From Intestinimonas aquisgranensis (GTDB lineage Bacteria; Bacillota; Clostridia; Oscillospirales; Oscillospiraceae), in the NCBI GenBank assembly GCA_020687605.1, contig JAJEQY010000030.1:1-35922 (forward strand): 35,922 nucleotides of DNA, written 5' to 3'. The position numbers and the translations under genes are program-made. A model generated the notes under the pieces. It saw only the letters and a list, made by a program, of their open reading frames with translations, searched no databases and was not told the origin of the DNA. This document shows, piece by piece, positions 24,790-31,793 of the stretch. Numbering within the stretch: position 1 is the stretch's first letter; the number at the start of each line of letters is the position of its first letter.

Positions 24790-25473
24790 ATGACTGAAGC
24801 AAAAATGATTTATGGAACCTTCAAGGAGGAAAGCAAGAACCGCTTTCTTTGTCAGGTTACCATAGACAGTAAGGATGTTGAATGCTACATCCCGTCCTCC
24901 TGTAGATTGGGTAACTTTATCGATATGAAAGGACGCACTGTTCTTTTGAAGCACAATCAGGCCAAAGACGCACGAACAGAATATGCAATCTATGCCGTGA
25001 AAATCAAAAACGAGTTTATTCTTCTGAATCTATCTCAGGCGAACAGGATTATCGAAGAGGCACTTCCCAAACGGCGTTTTTCATTTCTTGGCTTACGAAG
25101 GCAGATTGTCCGAGAAAAGAAGATCGGAGGCTATAAAAGCGATCTGTATATTGAGGACACAAAAACTCTCATAGAAATCAAAAGCATTCTCTCATTCCAA
25201 AAGACCGCCCTATTCCCAACGGTGTATTCGGAACGTGGAATCAAACAATTAGTGCAGTTATCCTCTCTTTTGGATAAAGGTTTCAAGGTTTGTTATCTCT
25301 TTGCAGCCTTTAGTCACCACGTCAGAGAGATACAGATTAACAATGGTATTGAGGAATACGCCCGCTTGTTCAATGTATGCTTAGAAAAAGGAATGACGGT
25401 TTATGGGATTACACTGAAAATGAAAGACGGCTGTCCGCTCATTCATTCAACCATCCCGGTGTTGGTTGGATAA
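24790..25473 (+). CDS. SfsA-like nuclease-fold protein, 227 residues
   Basis: The order of motifs follows SfsA: NRFLCQVTIDSK near the start, YIPSSCRLGNF in place of the usual NPGRM loop, LLNLSQANRIIEEAL, SDLYIEDTKTLIEIKSI and TVYSERGIKQL, closing with EKGMTVYGITLK. The residues D118, E129 and K131 form the PD-(D/E)XK-like site shared by SfsA proteins. SfsA is best known as a DNA-binding protein with a nuclease-like fold. Here it ends a defence operon, 21 bases after the FtsK-like gene, which suggests a nuclease or DNA-end-processing role. The ribosome site (GGGGTG) is weaker than its neighbours'. A terminator follows at 25500. Length is typical of the family. Confidence 0.75.
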   Translation: MTEAKMIYGTFKEESKNRFLCQVTIDSKDVECYIPSSCRLGNFIDMKGRTVLLKHNQAKDARTEYAIYAVKIKNEFILLNLSQANRIIEEALPKRRFSFLGLRRQIVREKKIGGYKSDLYIEDTKTLIEIKSILSFQKTALFPTVYSERGIKQLVQLSSLLDKGFKVCYLFAAFSHHVREIQINNGIEEYARLFNVCLEKGMTVYGITLKMKDGCPLIHSTIPVLVG

Positions 25474-25499
25474 TAGCCTCCATTCTTCCGAATCTATTG

Positions 25500-25524
25500 A
25501 AAGCGGGCCGCAAGGCTCGCTTTT
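25500..25524 (+). terminator. Rho-independent terminator of the defence operon
   Basis: AAGCGGGCC, GCAA tetraloop, GGCTCGCTT, then TTTT; one mismatch-level wobble in the stem. It lies 27 bases after the SfsA-like stop. Confidence 0.8.
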
Positions 25525-25599
25525 AGCATAATCGGATGATCACCCTTGCCGAATTAAGGGATTCTTCCTCGACTTTTATCGGTTCAGAGACCGTTGCGA

Positions 25600-25782
25600 T
25601 ACTGCAATGTGTTCTCCGTGACGCCTCGTTTCAAGGTGAATCTGGTGACCAAGATGCTCAAAACGATCCACGCCCAGGAAGGCAAGAAAGCTGCCCGCAA
25701 GAAGGCCAAGGCTGTGGTGGAGGAACTGCGTTCTATGAAGATGAAGGAGGTCGCCATTGAGGACACCTCTATTGCCGGCTGA
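25600..25782 (+). pseudogene. IS256-family transposase remnant
   Basis: The reading CNVFSVTPRFKVNLVTKMLK followed by IHAQEGKKAARKKAKAVVEE is the segment found about 100 residues before the C-terminal catalytic glutamate of IS256-family (Mutator-type) transposases. The DDE catalytic residues are absent. The reading turns into unrelated sequence at VAIEDTSIAG and stops. It is a short relic marking past insertion at the edge of the defence operon. Confidence 0.7.
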
Positions 25783-25816
25783 GTTTGTTCATCCCAGAGT
25801 CTGCAAATCATTTTGC

Positions 25817-25976
25817 GAAAAATTTGAGGCCTGTTGACAAAGTCGATTTGTCCCAAAATTGCGTTGGAAAAAGTTTAGGGAATAACTCATATTTGGCTAT
25901 AAACCTACAACAACCTGGGTGGAAAATTGGCCTATTTTTTCAAATAGGACTTTGTCAACAGGTCCAATTTTTGACA
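25817..25976. mobile_element. MITE-like element with long terminal inverted repeats
   Basis: The left end (25829-25846) reads GCCTGTTGACAAAGTC and the right end (25947-25963) is its inverse (GACTTTGTCAACAGG). The pairing extends imperfectly outward into AAAAATT and inward into ATTTG, about 30 bases per arm. The whole is about 160 bases, AT-rich inside and without a reading frame. The GTTGACAAAGTC end resembles ends of IS-derived miniature elements, but the parent family is not identified. Confidence 0.6.
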
Positions 25977-26021
25977 CTACCACAAGTCCATCGAGATCTG
26001 CATCGCAAATACAAAGAATAC

Positions 26022-26049
26022 ACGGGACGCGCCTTTGGGCGCGTCCCGT
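26022..26049. terminator. Perfect 12-base-pair hairpin after the DUF6076-like gene
   Basis: ACGGGACGCGCC, loop TTTG, GGCGCGTCCCGT. It lies 25 bases beyond the stop of the minus-strand gene at 26074. There is no T-run on the minus strand, so it may stop transcription weakly or protect the 3' end. Confidence 0.6.
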
Positions 26050-26073
26050 TGCTCATTTTCTGCCGATTTGTCC

Positions 26074-27039
26074 TCACGGCTTCCCCAGCCAGTCCTTGAA
26101 CTCGTCCAGGGTGATGACCTCCCGGTCGCATTTCTTTTTCATCTCTCTGGCCTGTTCGCTCCAGGCGTAGAACTGCTCGTCGGTGATACGGCCGGCCTTG
26201 ATCCAGGCAAAGCGCTTCTTGTACTCCTTGCGGTAGGCCTTGAATACCGGATCGTCAGACTGCTTCTTTGTCCACTGCTGGAAGGCGCCAGCCTCACGGC
26301 AGGTCTGCTGTCCTTTGGGCACCGGACGCTCACAGTACTCCGCGCTGACCCGTCCGGTCTGCGGAAAGTAGCGGCCGCAGTTCTTGCAGCGCCGCACCGT
26401 AATACCCCTCTCCACACAACTGCGCAGAGAGTAGTCGATCATGTCCGGAATGCTGGCGGAGTACAAAACCGGCGAACACCGCCCCGGCTCCACCGGCTCA
26501 AAGCTGAGCGGAATGGGGCGGAAGGAGAACAGAGACGGGTCCTTGGGCGCATCGTAGAGATAGTGGGCCGATGCCTGCTGCTGGGGATCGCGCCCCGCCT
26601 TGTCCACATCCAAAACGAGATCAAAGAAACGCTGTACCTGCTGCTGATACAGTGGGAGCTGCTTCGGAAGGCTCCGCAGCTCCTCCAGCATCTGCTGATC
26701 CTCCCTGCTTCCCCGGTCCTGGGTGATCCCCATTCGTCCAAACCGCTCAAACCAGCGCACATACAGAAGATGCAGGTAGATATGCCGGCTCCCAAGGTCA
26801 CCCAGGTCCATCAAGGTACGGACCCCAGCCTCTTTATCATCCCTATCGATCAGAAGGGACCAATTCTCATAAGCCCGCCGCAGCAGGGGCTCCAGCTCCT
26901 TACAGTCCGCCTCCAGAAAAGACAGCAGGCTCTCCAGGAACGGGAATTCCTCGTAGGTCGAGGGAACGCCCTGAACCCCGTGGCTATCAAATTGGAAAAC
27001 CTCTTTTTTCTCAGAGAAGTACATCTTGGCATACCACAT
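26074..27039 (-). CDS. DUF6076-like zinc-binding protein, 321 residues
   Basis: I chose ATG 27039 (MWYAKMYFSEKKEVF) because GGAGG lies 8 bases upstream. Residues about 225-265 form a Zn-binding module: RRCKNCGRYFPQTGR, then AEYCER and TCREAGAFQQW, a C-x2-C then C and C pattern followed by a basic helix. I associate this module with DUF6076 proteins of Clostridial mobilizable elements, usually encoded opposite the excisionase and relaxase genes as here. Function unknown; DNA binding or regulation is plausible. The N-terminal 220 residues are helical and not recognised. The gene is divergent from the transfer operon, with a 500-base control region between them. Confidence 0.65.
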   Translation of the reverse strand: MWYAKMYFSEKKEVFQFDSHGVQGVPSTYEEFPFLESLLSFLEADCKELEPLLRRAYENWSLLIDRDDKEAGVRTLMDLGDLGSRHIYLHLLYVRWFERFGRMGITQDRGSREDQQMLEELRSLPKQLPLYQQQVQRFFDLVLDVDKAGRDPQQQASAHYLYDAPKDPSLFSFRPIPLSFEPVEPGRCSPVLYSASIPDMIDYSLRSCVERGITVRRCKNCGRYFPQTGRVSAEYCERPVPKGQQTCREAGAFQQWTKKQSDDPVFKAYRKEYKKRFAWIKAGRITDEQFYAWSEQAREMKKKCDREVITLDEFKDWLGKP

Positions 27040-27076
27040 GTCGGCGTCCTCCGAAATAGACAATTATAAATTATTT

Positions 27077-27148
27077 TTAAGATAGTCTTGACAGCGGCTG
27101 GAAATCATGATACGATACAGTTGAAAAGGAGCTGTCAAAATAATCTTA
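27077..27148 (+). promoter_or_regulatory. Promoter of the mobilization operon, flanked by inverted repeat
   Basis: TTGACA at 27088-27093, 17-base spacer, TACGAT at 27111-27116. The arms TAAGATAGTCTTGACAG (left, overlapping the -35) and CTGTCAAAATAATCTTA (27132-27148) are imperfect inverses around the -10, a likely operator. A short GCACCTTGAAAACCGAATA block at 27211 resembles a sequence often seen in leaders of Clostridial rRNA and mobile-element transcripts; its meaning here is unknown. Confidence 0.65.
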
Positions 27149-27396
27149 CAATAGTCTAACACCCGCAAATCCGATTGTCAACGGGGAATTGGTCCCAAAC
27201 ATTCGGAACGGCACCTTGAAAACCGAATACCCATCATCAGAGACGATACTCCCCAGAGAAGTAATGCCAGGACGCCGTCATAGAAGGAGCGGTCGAGCAT
27301 GCCAAGGGGAAGAAAACGCTGTGTTGGTCACACAAGGCCGCAGGGCAGGAACGGGTATGGTGCATGGCCAGACAGATCTAAAAAGACAGCTCCTGC

Positions 27397-27500
27397 AAAA
27401 AAAGCCGCCGAACTGCTGCAACAGTTCAGCGGCCTGCCGCGTTTCGGAAAACACAGCCTGATCTGTGTTCCAGTTTAACAGAGAGACCTCCGAAACGCAA
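27397..27500 (-). ncRNA. Candidate antisense small RNA or structured leader
   Basis: On the minus strand TTGCGT (27500-27495) and TAAACT (27477-27472) are 17 bases apart. About 60 bases on, a strong terminator follows: GCCGCTGAACTG, 6-base loop, CAGTTCGGCGGC, then seven T. Within the region AACACAG/CTGTGTT forms a perfect inner hairpin. GCGTTTCGG and CCGAAACGC form a perfect 9-base-pair outer stem that would also form in the plus-strand leader of the excisionase-like gene. It is either an antisense RNA against that leader or a set of leader hairpins. Confidence 0.5.
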
Positions 27501-27541
27501 GAAATTTTTCTCTGAATTTGAAACACCGGAGGTACTAAGCA

Positions 27542-27751
27542 TTGAAACTGTCTGTCTACAAGTCCTACGACGATCTGCCCCTGTTCCTCAACGCCAGGAT
27601 GGTGGCGCAGGTGCTGGGCGTGTCCATCTCCACCGCCTACGAGCTGCTCAACGATCCCGGCTTCCCCACGCTGCGTGTGGGGAGCCGTATGGTAGTTCCG
27701 AAAGAGAAATTCATCCAGTGGGCGGAGGGACAGTCGGGAGGTGCGAAATGA
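27542..27751 (+). CDS. Excisionase-like helix-turn-helix protein, 69 residues
   Basis: The TTG start at 27542 has GGAGG 9 bases upstream. The protein is a MerR/excisionase-fold winged helix: FLNARMVAQVLGVSISTAYE is the HTH, followed by a DPGFPTLRVGSRMVVPKEKF wing and a short tail. The family binds DNA near attachment sites or promoters and directs excision or regulates transfer genes. The stop overlaps the next start (ATGA), so both are made together. It is the first gene of the mobilization operon, behind a leader with strong stems that may regulate it. Confidence 0.85.
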   Translation: MKLSVYKSYDDLPLFLNARMVAQVLGVSISTAYELLNDPGFPTLRVGSRMVVPKEKFIQWAEGQSGGAK

Positions 27752-28188
27752 GAAAACAGCACTGGCCCAAGCGGGACCCCATCAAGAACTACTTCCCCCT
27801 CCCCAACGAGATCTTCTCTCTGGGACTGTCCGCCGGGGCGATCGCAGTCTATGGTTTTCTCCTCCATAGGGAGGATCGGAAGACCTACCAGTGCGTGGCC
27901 AGCTACCGGACCATCGGAGAGGCAGTGGGGATGAGCGTCAACACGGTGCGCAAGTATGTGACCGAACTGGAGGACCGGGGTCTGATCCGGACGGAGCGCA
28001 CCACCGTCACCACCCGGGACGGCCGCACCCTCAACGGCTGTCTGCGTTACTACATCCTGCCCATCCAAATGTCCATCGAACAGTTCTATGAGCGGCAGCT
28101 CCATGCAGCTGACCTGGCGCTGGAACGACAGAGAGCGGAACAACGCATGGCGGCGCTGGAGAGAAAGGAGTGTGCATCCGGATGCTGA
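27748..28188 (+). CDS. Winged-helix replication-initiator-like protein, 146 residues
   Basis: ATG 27748 overlaps the previous stop; GGAGGT lies 6-7 bases upstream. Residues 20-95 form a winged helix: LPNEIFSLGLSAGAIAVYGF, then YRTIGEAVGMSVNTVRKYV as recognition helix and ELEDRGLIRTERT as wing. This is the helix-turn-helix module seen in RepA-N/phage-replisome-organizer-like proteins of mobile elements. The C-terminal part is a charged helix (ADLALERQRAEQRMAALER). It may act at an origin, or as a transcription regulator; the sequence does not separate these. Confidence 0.7.
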   Translation: MRKQHWPKRDPIKNYFPLPNEIFSLGLSAGAIAVYGFLLHREDRKTYQCVASYRTIGEAVGMSVNTVRKYVTELEDRGLIRTERTTVTTRDGRTLNGCLRYYILPIQMSIEQFYERQLHAADLALERQRAEQRMAALERKECASGC

Positions 28189-28553
28189 TGCAGATGATCG
28201 ACTGCCTGATCGAGCAGGACCCGTCTCTGTCAGCACGGCGCACCATAGACATGCGGCGGTACATTGTCAACCGGTGGAACCGTACGCACGAGGAGTCTAT
28301 CGACGAAGACGGGGTGGCCCTGTTCCTCTGCGATGAGAGCCGTGGAACTCTGACAGATGAACAAAGAATCTTTGCGAGAGAGTGCCGTGAGGAGATCAAG
28401 GCCTGCTATCGAAATGCGGTGTTCCAGATGTTTCAGTGCGGCGAGATGATGCGCCGGCATCGGGTGTCCGGCCCGGAGGAATACTGCCGGATCTTTCTGC
28501 CGCAGCACGCCGTTCCCTGCAGCAAGCAACTCTCCCCGTGTAACGGCCTGTGA
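28182..28553 (+). CDS. Conserved hypothetical mobilizable-element protein, 123 residues
   Basis: ATG 28182 lies inside the end of the previous gene, with AAGGAG 11 bases upstream; a GTG at 28170 is an alternative. It is a soluble, helix-rich protein with an acidic middle (HEESIDEDGVALFLCDESRG) and a basic MMRRHR segment. I do not recognise a family. The position between the winged-helix gene and the oriT-like region, and the coupled start, show that it belongs to the transfer operon. Confidence 0.6.
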   Translation: MLMQMIDCLIEQDPSLSARRTIDMRRYIVNRWNRTHEESIDEDGVALFLCDESRGTLTDEQRIFARECREEIKACYRNAVFQMFQCGEMMRRHRVSGPEEYCRIFLPQHAVPCSKQLSPCNGL

Positions 28554-28555
28554 GG

Positions 28556-28853
28556 GGCTGTGTGCCCTCTTTGGGGGCAGGGCAGAGTCCCTGCCCCACC
28601 TGGGGCTTTCAGGGCGGATTTGGCCCGATTTCAGGGGCGCTTCGGGATAGGGGCTACGAGGTACGACGAGGAGCAGGAGAAAGCCCTGGCGCTTTTATGG
28701 CGCCTGGGCGGTCACTTCCGCCCGCAGTGCGGGCGGTTTCAGGGGTTGGAGTTGGCGCTGTTCTGACCAACCCGATTTGAGATTGGCGCTGTTTTTTCTC
28801 AAAAGCCGCCTGAATCCCCGCTGTGACAGGCTTTCGGGCGGCGCTGATGCAAT
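28556..28853 (+). other. Probable oriT region (GC-rich hairpins and direct repeats)
   Basis: No gene is supported in these 300 bases. They hold a perfect 9-base-pair hairpin (GGGGCAGGG, 28574-28582, with CCCTGCCCC, 28589-28597). A GGGCGG/CCGCCC stem is followed by CCGCCCGCAGTGCGGGCGG near 28720-28738. Two copies of TTGGCGCTGTT lie at 28752 and 28783. A last stem pairs AGCCGCCTGAA-side bases with GGGCGGC before the next gene. Hairpins and direct repeats directly upstream of an auxiliary protein and relaxase are the usual setting of an origin of transfer; the nick site is not identified. Confidence 0.55.
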
Positions 28854-28865
28854 AAGGAGAGGATT

Positions 28866-29279
28866 TTGAATTTGAAAAAGGAAAATAAGAAACATTCCGT
28901 CTGGCTCAGTAAATCCGCCTGGACCGAGGTGGAATCGCGCTACCAGCAAGATAACTGCTCCACCAGAAATGAATTTATCGAAAAGGCCATCCGTTTCTAC
29001 TCCGGTTACCTGGACGCAGAATCTGCCGATGCTTACCTGCCCCGGGTTCTCGCCGATGTGCTGGAAGGCAAGCTGAATGCATTCGGTAAACGGATGGGAC
29101 ACCTGCTGTTCAAGCTGTCGGTGGATCAAAACCTCATGGGGAATATCCTGGCCGCCGACATAGAGATCGACCCGGATCAGCTGCGGAAAGCTCGCGTCCG
29201 CTGTGTCAAAGAGGTAAAGGAGACCAACGGTGAGATCAGTTTCGAGGACGCTGTCCGCTATCAACAGGAGGCTGAGTGA
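28866..29279 (+). CDS. MobC-like relaxosome accessory protein, 137 residues
   Basis: The TTG start at 28866 has AAGGAGAGG just upstream. The N-terminus has a ribbon-helix-helix look: KHSVWLSKSAWTEVESRYQQ, then STRNEFIEKAIRFYSGYL, as in plasmid mobilization accessory proteins. The rest is helical and charged. The gene lies between the oriT-like region and the relaxase, overlapping the relaxase start (TGATG), exactly where the accessory DNA-binding protein of a MobP3-type relaxosome is expected. It would bind oriT and help the relaxase load. The family assignment is by context and fold pattern. Confidence 0.75.
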   Translation: MNLKKENKKHSVWLSKSAWTEVESRYQQDNCSTRNEFIEKAIRFYSGYLDAESADAYLPRVLADVLEGKLNAFGKRMGHLLFKLSVDQNLMGNILAADIEIDPDQLRKARVRCVKEVKETNGEISFEDAVRYQQEAE

Positions 29280-31084
29280 TGCCGGGACTGATCCAGAAGT
29301 CGGGCTACATCAAGCCGGGAAACGGCGGCGGTCACTACGCCGAATACATCGCCACCCGGGAGGGCGTGGAGCTGATCGAGGCTCCATCCCCCTCCCATGA
29401 CGGCGGCGGCTACCTGGAATACATGGCCCAACGTCCCCGCTCTCACGGTCTGTTCTCCGCCGACGGTCCTGCCGATCTGGAGAACACCATGGAGGAGATC
29501 AACGGGCACACCGGGCCGGTGTGGACCTTCGTCTACTCCCTGAAACGGGAGGACGCCCACAGGCTGGGCTATGAGAACAGCGAGAGCTGGCGGAAGCTCC
29601 TGCTGGCCCACCAGACGGAACTGGCTCAGGCCATGAAAATTTCCCCGAAAAATTTCCGCTGGCGGGCCGCCTTCCACGATGAGAAACACCATCCCCACAT
29701 CCACATGATGGTCTGGTCGGCGGACCCAAAGCAAGGATTTCTAACAGAAAAGGGCATCGAAAAAATGCGCTCCCAGCTGTCCAATGAGATTTTCCGGGAC
29801 GAGCTGCTGTCTCTCTACCAGAAGAAAGATCTGTCCTACAGCCAAGTGCGGGACGCGGCGATGGAGGCCATGGGGCGGCTCATCCGGGAGATGGAGACAG
29901 GTCTGTGCCACAGCCCCGTCATCATGGAGCAGATGGAGACGCTGGCCGGGATGCTGGAGAACCACAAGGGCAAAAAGGTCTACAGCTACCTGAAAAAGTC
30001 GGTGAAGGCGCAGGTGGACGCCATCGTGGATGAGCTGGCCAAGATCCCGGAGGTGGCAGAGTGCTATGAACAGTGGAATCAGCTTCGGGACGAGCTGGAG
30101 CGTTACTACAAGGACGCCCCCAGAGAACACCTGCCCCTCTCCCAGCAGAAGGAGTTCAAAGCCATCAAGAACATGGTCATCGGGGAGGCGGAGCGGCTCC
30201 GGCTTGGCACGGTTACCTTCGAGGACGCCCGCATGAGGGACGAGGTGGATGAGGACCAGGATGCGGTGTACTTCGCCTGGAACTCCGACTGGCAGATGGC
30301 CGAGGCCTACCAGAGCGCCAAGGAGGTGCTGGAGGAATACGAAAATCCAGAGAGCGAAAAGGCGGAGCAGGTGCAGGTACTGGAACAGTTCTGGGAGAGA
30401 GGTTTCACCCTGGCCGCCTATCAGCTGGGCAAGTGCCGGCGGGACGGGCGGGGCGTTCTCCCCGATGACCAGCAGGCGGAACTGTGGTTCCGGCGGGCAG
30501 CTGATGCGGGATATGACTTCGCTCAGTACGCGCTGGGAAAACTTCTGCAAAGTCAGAACCGAATGGACGAGGCGGTATCCTGGTATGAAAAAGCGGCGGC
30601 GCAGGAGAACACCTGCGCCGCCTACCGCCTGGGACAGCTGTATCTGGAGGGGAAAGATGTCCCGAAAGACGTGCGAAAGGCGGTGGCCTATCTCACCGAC
30701 TCCGCCGAACATGGAAACCAGTACGCCCAGTACGCTCTTGGAAAGCTGTACCTCACCGGACAGAATGTCAAACAGGACCGGGAGCGGGCCTGGGCGTATT
30801 TCTATGAATCGGCGGAACAGGGAAATGAGTACGCCGACTTCTTTCTGGAGCACTTCGATCAGGTGCGCAGGCCCAATGTGTTCCTGGCGGCCACCCGACT
30901 GCTCCACCATCTGAGTCAGATCTTTCGTGACAACTCGGTGCCGCCCGCCGCCCCCGTGGGACAGCGGGTGGACCGAAAGCTGCGGCGGAAAATCCAGAAA
31001 AAGAAGATCGCCATGGGTCACAAGCCGGATGACCATGAGGAAACTCCCCGGCAGGACATGGGCGGCATGACCATGGGGTGGTAG
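29279..31084 (+). CDS. MobP3-type relaxase with C-terminal Sel1 repeats, 601 residues
   Basis: ATG 29279 overlaps the upstream stop, with AGGAGG 7 bases before. The N-terminal 200 residues are the relaxase: YIKPGNGGGHYAEYIATREG at the start, VWTFVYSLKREDA near 81-93, and the metal-binding HPHIHMMVW with H138, H140 and H142. The start is typical of MobP3 family relaxases of Firmicutes, which nick oriT and lead the strand into a recipient. Residues about 375-545 contain at least four Sel1-like repeats (AAYQLGKCRRDGRGVL, AQYALGKLL, CAAYRLGQLYLEGKDV, AQYALGKLYLTGQNV), a protein-interaction solenoid that may dock to a conjugation machine. The C-terminus is basic. No coupling protein is present, so transfer would need a helper. 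Confidence 0.85.
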   Translation: MPGLIQKSGYIKPGNGGGHYAEYIATREGVELIEAPSPSHDGGGYLEYMAQRPRSHGLFSADGPADLENTMEEINGHTGPVWTFVYSLKREDAHRLGYENSESWRKLLLAHQTELAQAMKISPKNFRWRAAFHDEKHHPHIHMMVWSADPKQGFLTEKGIEKMRSQLSNEIFRDELLSLYQKKDLSYSQVRDAAMEAMGRLIREMETGLCHSPVIMEQMETLAGMLENHKGKKVYSYLKKSVKAQVDAIVDELAKIPEVAECYEQWNQLRDELERYYKDAPREHLPLSQQKEFKAIKNMVIGEAERLRLGTVTFEDARMRDEVDEDQDAVYFAWNSDWQMAEAYQSAKEVLEEYENPESEKAEQVQVLEQFWERGFTLAAYQLGKCRRDGRGVLPDDQQAELWFRRAADAGYDFAQYALGKLLQSQNRMDEAVSWYEKAAAQENTCAAYRLGQLYLEGKDVPKDVRKAVAYLTDSAEHGNQYAQYALGKLYLTGQNVKQDRERAWAYFYESAEQGNEYADFFLEHFDQVRRPNVFLAATRLLHHLSQIFRDNSVPPAAPVGQRVDRKLRRKIQKKKIAMGHKPDDHEETPRQDMGGMTMGW

Positions 31085-31117
31085 CAATCACCAACGAAAC
31101 CGCAGTAAAAAATGCTG

Positions 31118-31146
31118 TTGAATTTTACAGCAGATCGAGGTATACT
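31118..31146 (+). promoter_or_regulatory. Promoter/operator of the toxin-antitoxin pair
   Basis: TTGAAT at 31118-31123, 17-base spacer, TATACT at 31141-31146. The inverted repeat GCTGT-n8-ACAGC (31114-31131) straddles the -35, as expected for an autorepressing antitoxin. Confidence 0.7.
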
Positions 31147-31171
31147 AAGGGCAAGAAAGGGGCTGAATACC

Positions 31172-31426
31172 ATGCCGAACATCAAACCCATCTCTGATCT
31201 GCGTAATTACACGGAGGTCCTGCATGACGTGGCAGTTGGCGCTCCGGTTTTTCTGACGAAGAATGGCCGGGGCCGCTACGCCATCGTGGACATGCAGGAC
31301 TATGAGCGGACACAGGCCACCCTCCGACTGATGAACGAGCTGGCCAAGGGCCGCAAGTCCGGGGAGGAAAAGGGCTGGTTGACGCTGGAGGCCGTAGAGA
31401 AACATCTCGGAATCGCAGATGAATAA
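31172..31426 (+). CDS. Phd/YefM-type antitoxin, 84 residues
   Basis: ATG 31172 is preceded by AAAGGGG. The N-terminal domain has the Phd/YefM pattern: IKPISDLRNYTEVLHDV, then APVFLTKNGRGRYAIVDMQDYE, which forms the DNA-binding dimer. The C-terminal tail (GKRSGEEK-like region to KHLGIADE) would wrap the toxin. Its stop overlaps the toxin start by 8 bases, the standard arrangement that makes antitoxin first. The promoter carries an inverted repeat where it could repress its own expression. It would stabilise the element by post-segregational killing. Confidence 0.85.
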   Translation: MPNIKPISDLRNYTEVLHDVAVGAPVFLTKNGRGRYAIVDMQDYERTQATLRLMNELAKGRKSGEEKGWLTLEAVEKHLGIADE

Positions 31427-31754
31427 CCTGCATTTATCCGACGAGGCGCAGGCTGATTTGGCCGGGATCAAGTCCTATATCGCAAAGAATTTGGAAAATC
31501 CCAGCGCGGCGATCTCCACGGTACGGAACATCACAAAGGACATCCGCAGATTGCGGGAGCACAGTCTGATTGGCGCGTCCCTGTCCTCGATTGCCGATGT
31601 CGAGAGTGACTATCGTTTCCTGGTGACCGGCAGTTACCTCACTTTTTACCGAGTTCTTGACAACGATGTCTATGTGGATCGTGTGCTCTACGGCCGCCGG
31701 GATTATCTTCGCGTCCTCTTTGGAGATGTGCAGGATGACGAAACAAACGAATAG
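31419..31754 (+). CDS. RelE/ParE-superfamily toxin, 111 residues
   Basis: It starts inside the antitoxin gene. The pattern LSDEAQADLAGIKSYIAKNL, then LREHSLIGASLSSIADVESD and FLVTGSYLTFYRVLDNDVYV, ending RVLYGRRDYLRVLFG, is that of the RelE/ParE superfamily. The YRV strand and the final R-x6-Y-L segment are its usual end. ParE-type members poison gyrase and RelE-type members cut mRNA; the sequence alone does not decide. It is followed by a strong terminator, so the pair is a self-contained module between the relaxase and the integrases. Confidence 0.85.
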   Translation: MNNLHLSDEAQADLAGIKSYIAKNLENPSAAISTVRNITKDIRRLREHSLIGASLSSIADVESDYRFLVTGSYLTFYRVLDNDVYVDRVLYGRRDYLRVLFGDVQDDETNE

Positions 31755-31793
31755 AGACAATCTTCTCCATAGGGAGAAACGATTTGTCACCGG

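Noticed and set aside
14939..25473. Standard Druantia or complete Dnd phosphorothioate system
   Set aside because: No DruE-type giant helicase is present, and neither DndABCDE nor SspABCD modification genes are visible in the window.
25990..26020. Further att-like site (GCAAATACAAAGAATACACG)
   Set aside because: Only the ACAAAGAAT tail is kept; the GGCATATCA block and T-rich core are missing.
26035..27069. Plus-strand reading of 344 codons
   Set aside because: It is antisense to the DUF6076-like gene, whose zinc motif and ribosome site support the minus strand.
27203..27260. rRNA leader or spacer suggested by ACCTTGAAAACCGAATA
   Set aside because: The block is only about 19 bases, and no rRNA or tRNA sequence follows.
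29741..31087. Long minus-strand reading of 448 codons
   Set aside because: It is a shadow of the GC-rich relaxase gene on the other strand; low-complexity composition and no ribosome site.
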